The notes under the pieces: generated by a model
Database searches by the model: none
What the model was told of the DNA's origin: nothing
Seen by the model: only the letters and a program-made list of their open reading frames with translations
Made by a program: the position numbers and the translations under genes
Shown: piece after piece, positions 29,157-37,465 of the stretch
Position numbering within the stretch: the first letter of the stretch is position 1
Layout: every line of letters begins with the position of its first letter
NCBI RefSeq assembly: GCF_016908935.1
Contig: NZ_JAFBEV010000015.1
Span: 1-64,000, forward strand
DNA from: Sporolactobacillus spathodeae
Lineage (GTDB): Bacteria > Bacillota > Bacilli > Bacillales > Sporolactobacillaceae
DNA: 64,000 nt
Direction of reading: 5' to 3'

Positions 29157-30155
29157 ATGGAAACAACAACAATTCAAGGCACTGATCTTCATCCGACACG
29201 CATCGCTCTCGGTACTTGGGCGATTGGCGGATGGATGTGGGGCGGATCGGATGATCGTGAATCAATCCGAACCATTCACCAGGCGCTAGACAGTGGCATT
29301 ACAACGATTGATACAGCACCGGCATATGGACAAGGCCATGCCGAACAAGTCGTTGGTGAGGCAATCCGCGAATACGGCCACAGAGACAAAATTGTGCTTG
29401 CTACAAAAGTATGCCTCGACTGGGAAGGTACAAATGTTTTTCGCAACGGTTCCAAACAACGTGTGCTGAAAGAAATCGACGATTCGCTGCGAAGATTGCA
29501 AACGGACTATATTGATATTTATCAAGTGCATTGGCCAGATCCGCTTGTTCCTGTTGAGGAAACCGCTGAGGCACTCGGAGACCTGTATCGTCAGGGAAAG
29601 ATTCGAGCAATCGGCGTCAGCAATTTTTCTGTCAGTCAGATGGATGCCTTCCGCTCGGCGGCACCGCTGCACACTGTTCAACCACCATATAATCTTTTCG
29701 AGAGAGAAATGGAACAGGAGATTCTGCCTTATGTGAAACAGCATCAGCTGACAGCGTTTTGCTACGGCAGCCTGTGCCGCGGCTTGCTAAGCGGAAAAAT
29801 GACAGCCGCACGCCTATTTACCGGCGATGATTTGCGGCAGGCTGATCCGAAGTTTCAAGCGCCAAATTTCCAGCATTATCTTCAAGCGGTGCAGGAGCTC
29901 TCTACTCTGGCTAAAGAACGTTTTGGGAAAACAGTGCTCGACCTAGCTGTCCGATGGGTACTTGATCAGACGAAAAATGGCATTGCCCTATGGGGTGCAC
30001 GGCATCCGCAACAGATAGCAGCAGCCGCGCAGATTGATGATTTTCATCTGGATCAGGAAACAATGTCTGAAATCGACCGCATTCTCGAAAAAAATATTGA
30101 GCATCCGGCAAGTATGGCTTTCATGGCACCACCGACTCGCGAGGAAATTTCCTGA
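29157..30155 (+). CDS. aldo/keto reductase
   Basis: 332-residue NADPH-dependent oxidoreductase with the (beta/alpha)8 fold. The catalytic tetrad is visible: Asp and Tyr in DTAPAYGQG (about 50 and 55), Lys in LATKVCLDW (about 84) and His in YQVHWPDP (about 122). IGVSNFSVSQM and the C-terminal ALWGARHPQQI cofactor loop are typical. ATG at 29157 follows AAGGGGCGA. It resembles general-stress aldo/keto reductases such as YhdN and IolS, but substrates are broad in this family. Confidence 0.9.
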   Translation: METTTIQGTDLHPTRIALGTWAIGGWMWGGSDDRESIRTIHQALDSGITTIDTAPAYGQGHAEQVVGEAIREYGHRDKIVLATKVCLDWEGTNVFRNGSKQRVLKEIDDSLRRLQTDYIDIYQVHWPDPLVPVEETAEALGDLYRQGKIRAIGVSNFSVSQMDAFRSAAPLHTVQPPYNLFEREMEQEILPYVKQHQLTAFCYGSLCRGLLSGKMTAARLFTGDDLRQADPKFQAPNFQHYLQAVQELSTLAKERFGKTVLDLAVRWVLDQTKNGIALWGARHPQQIAAAAQIDDFHLDQETMSEIDRILEKNIEHPASMAFMAPPTREEIS

Positions 30156-30240
30156 CTCGCGTCACCTGCAATCCTTTGTTACACAAGACCAAAGGCGAGT
30201 AACAAATAACTTTGTCCGGAAAGGCTGGTTCAGCATATTC

Positions 30241-31143
30241 ATGAATAAAAATGATTCAACGATTCATCCGCCCATCCAGAGCAAACAGCATCAACCCTTG
30301 CCCGCGGCTCAATTTGCCGCCAGAATTCTGCTGATCGCAATCGGCGTCACACTTGAAGCCGTTGCGCTTGAAATTTTTCTTGTCCCGAACAACATAATCG
30401 ACGGTGGCGTTGTCGGTCTTTCCATTATGTCCGCGCATCTCTCCGGCTGGCCAATTGGTATTTTCTTAATTGTAATTAATTCGCCCTTTTTTATTGTTGG
30501 TTATAAATCGATGGGAAAAACATTTACAATCACCTCTGCCTGCGGTGTTGCTTTGCTATCATTTATGACGACATTGTTCGGCCCGATCCACCGTTTCACA
30601 AGCGATCCGCTTCTCGCTGCTGTCTACGGCGGCATCATTATGGGTATCGGTGTCGGTCTCGTCGTCCGAAATGGCGGATCATCGGACGGAACCGAAATTC
30701 TTGCGATACTTTTTAATGAAAAGACACCATTCTCTGTCGGCGAAGTCGTGCTTTTTATTAACATCTTCATCATTGCTCTTGCTGGCTTCGTCTTCAATTG
30801 GAATTCAGCGATGTATTCGCTAATTGCTTATTTCATTGCTTACAAAATGATTGACATCACCAGTGAAGGTCTTCAGTCTTCAAAAGCAATTTGGATAATC
30901 AGTGATCTGCATCAGGAAATAGGTGACGCGCTGAATGATCGACTCGGGCGCGGTGTCACTTATTTAAATGGTGAAGGCGCCTATACCGGCAACGATAAAA
31001 ACGTCATTTTCACTGTGATTAGCCGACTAGAAGAGGCTAAAGTCAAAAATATTGTTGATTCAATCGATAAGGATGCATTCCTTGCCATCAGCGATATTCA
31101 TGATGTTAAAGGCGGCCGTTTCAAAAAACGCAGCATTCATTAA
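30241..31143 (+). CDS. YitT-family membrane protein (DUF161/DUF2179)
   Basis: 300-residue protein with five to six membrane helices in the first 200 residues, including LEIFLVPNNIIDGGVVGLSIM and VRNGGSSDGTEILAI, the YitT signatures. A cytoplasmic DUF2179 domain follows (GRGVTYLNGEGAYTGNDKNVIFTVI...DAFLAISDIHDVKGG). Function unknown; B. subtilis has several paralogues. The ATG at 30241 gives a normal N-terminus, but the nearest purine-rich stretch (GGAAAGG) is 17 nt away, so the start is not certain. The frame opens at 30034 inside the upstream gene. Confidence 0.87.
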   Translation: MNKNDSTIHPPIQSKQHQPLPAAQFAARILLIAIGVTLEAVALEIFLVPNNIIDGGVVGLSIMSAHLSGWPIGIFLIVINSPFFIVGYKSMGKTFTITSACGVALLSFMTTLFGPIHRFTSDPLLAAVYGGIIMGIGVGLVVRNGGSSDGTEILAILFNEKTPFSVGEVVLFINIFIIALAGFVFNWNSAMYSLIAYFIAYKMIDITSEGLQSSKAIWIISDLHQEIGDALNDRLGRGVTYLNGEGAYTGNDKNVIFTVISRLEEAKVKNIVDSIDKDAFLAISDIHDVKGGRFKKRSIH

Positions 31144-31187
31144 ATGAGATTATCAGAACGTCATGCCTGCCCCTTGTCGCTTTGAAA

Positions 31188-31256
31188 GAAAATTATCGCA
31201 GCCAAGTCCTTTGAAAACGGCTGATCCTTAGTTTTTCGAAAAATTAGCGCCTCTGA
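31188..31256 (+). repeat. fragment of the dispersed repeat (hairpin block)
   Basis: GCAGCCAAGTCCTTTGAAAACGGCTGATCCTTAG and TTTTTCG parallel the block at 21165-21215, including the trailing CCTCTGAAATC. The rest of the element is missing. Confidence 0.6.
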
Positions 31257-31286
31257 AATCTTACACATACTTCACGTAAAAAGAAA

Positions 31287-31322
31287 GGAGACCGTCTCGG
31301 CAAGTAGACGGTCTCCTTTTTT
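31287..31322. terminator. convergent terminator between yitT-like and MFS genes
   Basis: GGAGACCGTCT (31287-31297) pairs with AGACGGTCTCC (31306-31316), with TTTTTT on the plus side and A-rich sequence giving T's on the minus side. Confidence 0.9.
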
Positions 31323-31333
31323 CGGGTCGGTGC

Positions 31334-32569
31334 TTAGTGAATTTGTAGTTTATGAGCAGGCAGATGCGCCTGTCGATCTTTCCGCTTGGAAAGATATTCA
31401 GACACAAGAACCCAACCGGCGTTAAGAAACAGGAGAAAACTCGTTGTAAAAAAGACGAAAGGAATACCATACGCAGCAGCCAAATGAGCGCCGAGCAACG
31501 ATCCGCCGAGCGTCCCGATAAATTGAAAGGACTGATTATAGCCGAATAAACGGCCGGTGATTTGCCCAGGAGCCATTTTCTTAACAATTGAATTAATCGA
31601 TGGCAAAATACCCGCTGTCGCCAATCCGAGAATAAAGCGGAGAATGGTCAATTCCCATGGATTTGAGACAAAAGCTTGCGGGATGAAAACAACACCGGTG
31701 AAGATCAGTGCAAAAATCAGAACACGCCGTGGACCGACTCGATCAGAAAGTTTGCCTAGATACGGTGCTGACAGGACACTGGCAAGGCCAGAGGCGGCAA
31801 CAACGATCCCTGAAATCAAAGCCATATTTGTCGAATGGGGATCAAGGAGCTGCACATATACCGTAATAATCGGCTGAATCGACATATTTGCTAGCTGAAC
31901 CATGAACGTTGTCAGGAACATCGAAAGAATCAAGCCAAAATGCGGGGTCATGCCAACCATTTCACGAAAAGTCGGCTGCTTGATTGTTTGTGCTTGAAAA
32001 TGTTCTTCGACAAAGAAAAAGGCTGCCAGAAAGGCGCAAGCTAGCATGATACTGGTATCAATAAATACAAAGCGCATGCCCATGATTTGGGAGAGAAAGC
32101 CACCAAGAAGCGGACCAATCAGCATACCCGATACCGCACCGGTCGAGAGCATGCCGAGCGCCCATCCGGAACGTTCTTTTGGCGTCTGTGTAGCGACTAA
32201 CGTAATCGATGCTGGAATAAATCCAGAGACCAGACCCATAATCATCCGCAAAGCCAGCAATTCGTAAACATTTTGAACAAATGACATAAAAAAAACGACG
32301 AGACACATGCCAAGGCTGGCACGCAGCAACATCGGCTTACGTCCATATTTATCAGCCAGTTTCCCCCAGAGCGGGGAAACCAAAGCCGAAATTAAAAACG
32401 TTCCACCGAAAATCAGCCCCGACCATTTTTCAATAGCCGCCGTGCTGTGAATCCCGAGCTGCGCAATATAGAGGGGCAGAAATGGGATAATTTGACTCAT
32501 TCCCGCTGCAGTCGCAAATGAGCCAAACCAGCAAACGTAAAGATTTTTCTTCCACAAAGGTCGCTGCAC
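31334..32569 (-). CDS. MFS transporter, multidrug-efflux type
   Basis: 411-residue, 12-helix major facilitator. Motif A is GKLADKYGRKPMLLRASLG (about residue 70), with a repeat at GKLSDRVGPRRVLIF in the second half; motif C-like LSTGAVSGMLIGPLLGG marks drug/proton antiporters. Closest in style to Bmr/YfiS/NorA exporters; substrate unknown. The start is doubtful: the GTG at 32569 has only a weak GGCAGG upstream, and a TTG four codons later (32557) is possible. No regulator is adjacent except the LysR gene, which runs the other way. Confidence 0.88.
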   Translation of the reverse strand: MQRPLWKKNLYVCWFGSFATAAGMSQIIPFLPLYIAQLGIHSTAAIEKWSGLIFGGTFLISALVSPLWGKLADKYGRKPMLLRASLGMCLVVFFMSFVQNVYELLALRMIMGLVSGFIPASITLVATQTPKERSGWALGMLSTGAVSGMLIGPLLGGFLSQIMGMRFVFIDTSIMLACAFLAAFFFVEEHFQAQTIKQPTFREMVGMTPHFGLILSMFLTTFMVQLANMSIQPIITVYVQLLDPHSTNMALISGIVVAASGLASVLSAPYLGKLSDRVGPRRVLIFALIFTGVVFIPQAFVSNPWELTILRFILGLATAGILPSINSIVKKMAPGQITGRLFGYNQSFQFIGTLGGSLLGAHLAAAYGIPFVFFTTSFLLFLNAGWVLVSEYLSKRKDRQAHLPAHKLQIH

Positions 32570-32866
32570 AAAAAAAGCCTGCCTTTACTTGATCTATTCC
32601 AGTGAAATTGAATGCTTAAAAGTGAGAAGATAGAAAATGCGCCCATTATGAAAGTGGCGCATTTAATTGCAGTTTCTATGATAGTCCGTATTGTTTATCA
32701 AAACAAATATATATATTATTATAAAAAGATAGTATCAAACCTATGAATTACCGTGCCTTGTTTAATATGCAGGCTATGTTTCTCTTTTCGAAGTTGGCGA
32801 AGCTAGTTTCTTGGACGGTAGCTGATTTTTAATAAAGCTTATTGAAAAAATTCGGGAAGTGAAAAG
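32570..32866. other. divergent intergenic region (MFS / LysR)
   Basis: No gene seen. It holds a hairpin AATGCGCC/GGCGCATTT near 32637-32663, an AT-rich stretch at 32695-32735 and a degenerate copy of the repeat-family hairpin block (GAAGTTGGCGAAGCTAG, TTCTTGGACGGTAGCTGA at about 32788-32832). LysR regulators often act on the divergent gene, so the MFS gene is a plausible target. Confidence 0.5.
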
Positions 32867-33778
32867 ATGGATCTTTTACAGCTTAAATATTTTCAGACCG
32901 TCGCCCATTTGGAACATATGACACGTGCGGCGCATATTCTCTCAATTGCTCAACCTTCGCTTAGTCAAACAATACGGCGCCTTGAGGAAGAAATTGGCGT
33001 CCCGCTGTTTGAACGAAAAGGACGACGGATTAAGCTTAATCGCTATGGCAAAATTTTTCTCGATAAAACGGAGGCTGCTTTTTCCCTTCTTCAGGAAGCG
33101 AAGCAACAGGTCAGCGATTTAGCGAATGTCAAGGAAGATTCGATATCGCTCGCTGTGATGCGCACACCGCTTATCCCCGATTTATTAAGCAGTTTCCGCA
33201 AACAGCACCCTTTTGTCCGGTTCCGTGTCAAACAGATTTCCCGACGGCTGATCAGCCAACAGCTGGAAAGCGGTGAGGTCGATATCTGCATCTCCCCTTA
33301 TCCGGGTCACGAGAATCATCCGTATAACCGTGTGCTGCTGCTCAATGACGAAATTTATGTCGTTGTTCCAAAATCGCATCGGCTCGCTCAGCAAACAAGC
33401 GTCGATTTGCGCGACGTCGCTCACGAGCCTTTTGTATTGAAAGCGGACGGCGCTTTTCGTGAAACGACTGACCGATATTGCCGAATGGCTGGTTTTCAAC
33501 CAGATATTGCCTTTGAAGTGGATGATTCTCTGTCCATACGCGGCCTTGTCCGCGAAGGACTCGGCATAGCCTTCTTCTCTTCGCTGACGCTTCATGCCGT
33601 TGAAGACGCATCGATTGTCCCGCTAAAAATCACCCGCCCCCATTGCTATCGAACAATTAGTCTTGCCTGGAATCAGGAGCACTATCATCCGCCGATCGTT
33701 AGACAATTCTATGACTTCATCCTTGATTATTTTGCGCGATTAAATAAGGATTTGCGAGTAAACCAGGATGATAAATAA
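32867..33778 (+). CDS. LysR-family transcriptional regulator
   Basis: 303 residues. The N-terminal winged helix is typical (MDLLQLKYFQTVAHLEHMTRAAHILSIAQPSLSQTIRRLEEEIGVPLFERKGRRIKLNRYG, residues 1-60), followed by the two-lobed effector domain. ATG at 32867 has GGGAAGTG upstream. Divergent from the MFS exporter with about 300 bp between, the usual arrangement for a LysR regulator and its target. Ligand unknown. Confidence 0.93.
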   Translation: MDLLQLKYFQTVAHLEHMTRAAHILSIAQPSLSQTIRRLEEEIGVPLFERKGRRIKLNRYGKIFLDKTEAAFSLLQEAKQQVSDLANVKEDSISLAVMRTPLIPDLLSSFRKQHPFVRFRVKQISRRLISQQLESGEVDICISPYPGHENHPYNRVLLLNDEIYVVVPKSHRLAQQTSVDLRDVAHEPFVLKADGAFRETTDRYCRMAGFQPDIAFEVDDSLSIRGLVREGLGIAFFSSLTLHAVEDASIVPLKITRPHCYRTISLAWNQEHYHPPIVRQFYDFILDYFARLNKDLRVNQDDK

Positions 33779-33784
33779 TACATG

Positions 33785-33817
33785 AAAAACGTAGCTTAGC
33801 CAAGTCCTTTTTGCAAA
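33785..33817 (+). repeat. repeat-family hairpin block abutting a MITE copy
   Basis: ACGTAGCTTAGCCAAGTCC and TTTTTGC directly precede the element at 33818. It shows the hairpin block and the inverted-repeat form side by side. Confidence 0.6.
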
Positions 33818-33934
33818 GGCTTTGTTAAAGTCTGTTGTTGTTTTTACACGTTTGTTGCCATGTTTTCGCTTGCCGTGGGCGGCGCACACATTGCTTATTG
33901 GTAAGAAACAAACATTAAATTTAAACATAGCTCT
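33818..33934 (+). mobile_element. MITE-like copy, internally deleted
   Basis: Left end GGCTTTGTTAAAGTCTGTTG, right end TTTAAACATAGCTC: degenerate terminal inverted repeats of the element at 57261-57450. The interior keeps TTTTCGCTTGCCGTGGGCGG but has lost about 70 bp. Confidence 0.65.
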
Positions 33935-33979
33935 TGCAAAAATTACGCTCCGATTGGGCGCGAGCTACTGCGATATATA

Positions 33980-34022
33980 AAAGAAGCGTCTGCAAAACCG
34001 GTTTGAACGGATTTGCAGACGC
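33980..34022 (-). terminator. terminator of the terC pair
   Basis: GCGTCTGCAAA (33986-33996) pairs with TTTGCAGACGC (34012-34022); the minus strand continues TTCTTTTATA. Confidence 0.85.
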
Positions 34023-34070
34023 CTTATTTATGAGCGCACATCGCTATTTCATTTTTCTAGACGCAACGCT

Positions 34071-34769
34071 TCAGACCGCCTGATTCCGTTTCTGCGGCTG
34101 ATTCATTTTCTTTTTCTCTATATAGCCAAGACCGAGGACAACGGCAATAATAACAAGAACGATTGGCCATTCCACCCAATCGGCCGTTCCCTCAAATAAA
34201 CGATGGACAAAGCCTTCGGAAAAGAGCATTTCCCCTGCCGTCATCGCCAAAATCCCTGATCCAACATAAATCAACCATTGGTAGCGGTCAATCAATTTCA
34301 TGATGATCGCACTGCCACCCATCAGAAGTGGGACGCTAACAAGAAGACCGAAGATCACAAGGAACGGGTCGCTTTTTGCCGCACCGGCAACTGCCAACAT
34401 ATTATCCAGGCTCATCAGGGCATCGGCGACAATAATCGTGCGGACAGCTGCCCAGATACCCGTCGCTGCCTTAATTTGTTTGGCACCCCCCGCTTGAGGA
34501 ACAAGCAGTTTATAGGCGATCCAAATGAGCGCCAATCCTCCGGCAAAATGCAAACCAGGAACCATAAGCAGATAGACAACGCTCACCGTACAAATAATAC
34601 GGATGGCGATGGCGCCGATTGTGCCCAGCAACACCGCTTTTTTCCGCTGTTCGTGCGGCAGACGGCCAGCGGCGAGCGCAATCACAATCGCGTTGTCACC
34701 GGCTAAAAAAAGGTCAATGCCGACGATGACGATAAAAGATGACCAAAATTCAAGTGTGAAAATTTCCAT
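34071..34769 (-). CDS. TerC-family metal exporter, probable Mn(II) efflux (distal copy)
   Basis: 232-residue membrane protein with seven helices. GIDLFLAGDNAIVIALAAGRLP (about residues 17-38) and ADALMSLDNMLAVAGAA (about 115) carry the paired Asp-Asn motifs (AGDNA, SLDN) thought to bind metal. TerC proteins MeeY/MeeF export Mn in B. subtilis. The start at 34769 (GAGGAGGTC upstream) replaces a longer frame to 34841, which lacks a ribosome site. It follows a close paralogue by 82 bp; both lie downstream of a Mn riboswitch. Confidence 0.9.
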   Translation of the reverse strand: MEIFTLEFWSSFIVIVGIDLFLAGDNAIVIALAAGRLPHEQRKKAVLLGTIGAIAIRIICTVSVVYLLMVPGLHFAGGLALIWIAYKLLVPQAGGAKQIKAATGIWAAVRTIIVADALMSLDNMLAVAGAAKSDPFLVIFGLLVSVPLLMGGSAIIMKLIDRYQWLIYVGSGILAMTAGEMLFSEGFVHRLFEGTADWVEWPIVLVIIAVVLGLGYIEKKKMNQPQKRNQAV

Positions 34770-34851
34770 GAAAACGATTGACCTCCTCAAACACGAATTA
34801 CTATGAATAACACACACGTTATTTGCTATACACCAAAACAATCATTGCTTC

Positions 34852-35544
34852 TTAGACAGACTCTGTTTTCAGGACCGTTTTTGCAGATTTTCGCTGTTTT
34901 TTCCACCCCGCAAAAACAACGGAACCAACAATTAAAAGGATGGCTGGCCATTTGAGCCAGATGATTTCATCTAGCGTCGTGCGAATAAACGGTTCGGTAA
35001 AAATCATTTTTCCCGCGGTAAAGGCAAGAATACCAGAACCGGCAAAAGTGATCCAAGGATAACGTGCCACAAGTTTTAGAAACAAAACACTGCCACCCAT
35101 GACAAGCGGGATGCTGATTAATAAACCGATAATGACCAGCAGATAATGTCCGGACGCTGCACCGCCAACTGCCAATACGTTATCGAGACCCATCAGCGCG
35201 TCTGCCATGACAATGGTGCCAATAGCTGCACCAAGACTTGACTTCGCCTCAATTCCTTTCTCTTCTTTAGGATTAAGAAGCAGGCTGTAAGCAATCCAGA
35301 CGAGCAACAGGCCGCCAATTAGATGCAGACCAGGTACCTGAAGCAGCCAAACGACAACAAGTGTGGCAATCGCCCGAATGCCAATCGCACCGATCGTCCC
35401 AATGATGATCGCAGTCTTGCGCTGCTTTTCTTCCAATTTCGAAGCTGCAAGCGCAATAACAATGGCATTGTCACCGGCCAGAACAAGATCGATACCAACA
35501 ATAAGGAGCAGCGATGTCAGAAAGTCGATGTTCAAAAATTCCAT
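34852..35544 (-). CDS. TerC-family metal exporter, probable Mn(II) efflux (riboswitch-proximal copy)
   Basis: 230 residues, seven helices. GIDLVLAGDNAIVIALAASKLE and ADALMGLDNVLAVGGAASGHYLLV correspond to the motifs of the neighbouring paralogue, and the two proteins align over their whole length. ATG 35544 has GGAGG 8 nt upstream. It is the first gene after the yybP-ykoY riboswitch. Tandem duplication is the likely origin of the pair. Confidence 0.92.
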   Translation of the reverse strand: MEFLNIDFLTSLLLIVGIDLVLAGDNAIVIALAASKLEEKQRKTAIIIGTIGAIGIRAIATLVVVWLLQVPGLHLIGGLLLVWIAYSLLLNPKEEKGIEAKSSLGAAIGTIVMADALMGLDNVLAVGGAASGHYLLVIIGLLISIPLVMGGSVLFLKLVARYPWITFAGSGILAFTAGKMIFTEPFIRTTLDEIIWLKWPAILLIVGSVVFAGWKKQRKSAKTVLKTESV

Positions 35545-35612
35545 TCAATCAGCCTCCGCGCTTAGAATCAAAGAAAAACAGCCCCTCCAACTCATGGTGG
35601 AAAGGCTGCCCA

Positions 35613-35652
35613 CAAAAAAAACCTTTGCCTTTTCATCCGTTCGAGGCAAAGG
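35613..35652 (-). terminator. expression-platform terminator of the Mn riboswitch
   Basis: On the minus strand CCTTTGCC (35645-35652) pairs with GGCAAAGG (35622-35629), followed by TTTTTTTT. The left arm is the end of the aptamer P1, so ligand binding and termination exclude each other. Confidence 0.93.
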
Positions 35653-35745
35653 TCTCGCCTAGCAGCAGACGCTGCCAAAGAATGCCGGGGATTGCTCCCG
35701 TAGTGACGACATTTCTTTTTCGGCTACTCCCCTTCAGAGAGTCTG
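35645..35745 (-). promoter_or_regulatory. yybP-ykoY (manganese) riboswitch
   Basis: Minus strand: GAAGGGGAGTAGCC, a variable arm, GTCGTCACTACGGG, CCCCGGCATT, a hairpin, and GGCGAGACCTTTGCC. These are the conserved yybP-ykoY blocks in order. Mn(II) binding frees the downstream genes from termination. It controls the two terC genes, as before ykoY and other TerC exporters. Confidence 0.96.
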
Positions 35746-35760
35746 ATTAACTTTGAGACT

Positions 35761-35790
35761 ATTATACTTTAAATTTAACAAATTTGTCAA
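35761..35790 (-). promoter_or_regulatory. promoter of the riboswitch-terC operon
   Basis: Minus-strand TTGACA (35785-35790), 18 bp, TATAAT (35761-35766). It begins 15 bp after the liaR stop codon. Confidence 0.88.
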
Positions 35791-35804
35791 TAGGATTCCG
35801 TCCT

Positions 35805-36431
35805 CTAGTCAAACAAATGATGCTGAAAAGCATAGACAGCCGCCTGTGTTCTATCTGTAACCTCTAATTTACTGAAGATACTGCTGACGTGCGTCTTGAC
35901 CGTTTTGATACCGATAAATAGCGTTTCAGCGATCTGGGCATTATTTTTACCTTCCGCAATCAACTGTAACACCTCGCGTTCCCTCGACGTCAGCTGATCG
36001 TGAAGGGTATGACGAACACCCGCAACAAGCTTCTGAGCAACCTTGCCATCGATCACATTTTTTCCGCGATGTGCTTTATAAATCGCTTCGATGATTTCAT
36101 CGCCTGATGCAGTTTTGAGCAAATAACTCATTGCGCCGGCCTCAATTGCCGGGAAAACTTGCCGATCATCATAATAACTGGTGAGAATGATAATCTTACT
36201 TTGCGGGCTTTCATCCAAAATACCTTTCGTTGCTTCAATTCCATTCCCATCATCCATGATCAAATCCATCAGAATCACTTCTGGATTCAAGTCTTTATAA
36301 ATCGCTAACGCCTGATGACCGCTCTTGGCTTCGCCGACAACTTCAATCGTCTGCTCGCTAGCAAGATAGGCTTTTAGCCCTTTGCGAACCATATCGTGAT
36401 CGTCAACGATCATGACTTTGATTTTATCCAC
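35805..36431 (-). CDS. liaR: response regulator LiaR (cell-envelope stress)
   Basis: 208-residue NarL-type regulator. The receiver domain has the acidic pair DD at 10-11 and phospho-acceptor Asp56 (VILMDLIMDDGNG); the LuxR helix-turn-helix is at about 143-205 (LTSREREVLQLIAEGKNNAQIAETLFIGIKTVKTHVSSI). It acts with LiaS and LiaF against lipid II-cycle inhibitors. GTG at 36431 overlaps the end of liaS almost exactly. No liaIH target operon is adjacent, unlike B. subtilis; the layout is closer to vraTSR. Confidence 0.93.
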   Translation of the reverse strand: MDKIKVMIVDDHDMVRKGLKAYLASEQTIEVVGEAKSGHQALAIYKDLNPEVILMDLIMDDGNGIEATKGILDESPQSKIIILTSYYDDRQVFPAIEAGAMSYLLKTASGDEIIEAIYKAHRGKNVIDGKVAQKLVAGVRHTLHDQLTSREREVLQLIAEGKNNAQIAETLFIGIKTVKTHVSSIFSKLEVTDRTQAAVYAFQHHLFD

Positions 36432-37463
36432 TCATGTCATCTCCCTTTGAATGGGAACACGAATCCAAATCGATGTTCCCTCTTCCGCATGTGTCGTCAG
36501 CGAAAAATGACCGCCGATCTCTTCCACACGTTCACGCATCGTTTTCAGTCCATAAGATGAAATTTTATCTGTTTCCGGGTCGAACCCGCGTCCATTGTCG
36601 TAAATATTGAGCACGAGGGTTTGATCTATAGTTGTCAGCGACACTTTGACCATCGTTGCCTCTGAATGGCGAAGCGCATTCGACAGTGCTTCCTGGCAAA
36701 GCCGAAACAAGTGATTTTCGACGCCTTTCGATAAACCGTCGATCGGACTGATCGATGCTTCAAAGTGCATCGGTGTTTTACCATTCAATTCCTCAATCAA
36801 TTGGGTCAGTCCTTGAGCCAGTGATTCGCCGGAAAGATGTACGGGACGCAAATGAAGCAGCAACGCGCGCATTTCCGCTTGTGCTTTGCGAGCGATATCA
36901 GACACGTCAGCAATATTCTCAGCGGCAAGCTTCGGGTTCGTCTGAATTGTCCGTTCAGCCGCTGAGGCAAGCATCGATAGAGCAAAAAGCTGCTGGCTGA
37001 CCGCGTCATGCAAATCTCTCGCCAGTCGCTGCCGTTCTTCAGTGACCGCCTCATTTTTAATTTTACTCATCATGGTCACATTCGCATCCACAAGCCGCTG
37101 CAGCGATTTGACCTGAGTGTCAAGCTTGTCTGCCAATTCGTTCAATGATTGTTCGACAGGCTTCCACGCGCCCTCAGTACTGACACTGAGACGTGCTGAA
37201 AGTTTTCCTGAGGTCAGTGTCTGAATGAAGACATCAATCGCCTCCATTTTTTCTCGCAATCGATGATACGCCTTCGTATGAAGCCATAATTCTACCAAAG
37301 CTTGCAGACTGAAGGCAGCAAAAGCAGCGAGGCTGCCAATCGTCCACTGATTGTGCACTGGATAGTAAATGAATAAAATTTGTAAAAAAAGAAATAGGCC
37401 AAAACAAGTAAAGACAGCGGCAATGAGTTGCTTTTTTAATGTCTGTAATTGATCCTTCAGCAT
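36432..37463 (-). CDS. liaS: sensor histidine kinase LiaS
   Basis: 343-residue kinase. Two membrane helices (about 12-32 and 40-58) with a very short extracellular loop make it an intramembrane-sensing kinase. Next come a HAMP-like linker, the HisKA_3 box RQRLARDLHDAVSQQLFALS (His near 148) and the ATPase motifs NALRHSEA and NGRGFD. ATG 37463 has AGGTG upstream, 2 bp after the liaF stop. Together with LiaF it detects envelope damage. Confidence 0.93.
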   Translation of the reverse strand: MLKDQLQTLKKQLIAAVFTCFGLFLFLQILFIYYPVHNQWTIGSLAAFAAFSLQALVELWLHTKAYHRLREKMEAIDVFIQTLTSGKLSARLSVSTEGAWKPVEQSLNELADKLDTQVKSLQRLVDANVTMMSKIKNEAVTEERQRLARDLHDAVSQQLFALSMLASAAERTIQTNPKLAAENIADVSDIARKAQAEMRALLLHLRPVHLSGESLAQGLTQLIEELNGKTPMHFEASISPIDGLSKGVENHLFRLCQEALSNALRHSEATMVKVSLTTIDQTLVLNIYDNGRGFDPETDKISSYGLKTMRERVEEIGGHFSLTTHAEEGTSIWIRVPIQREMT

Positions 37464-37465
37464 CG

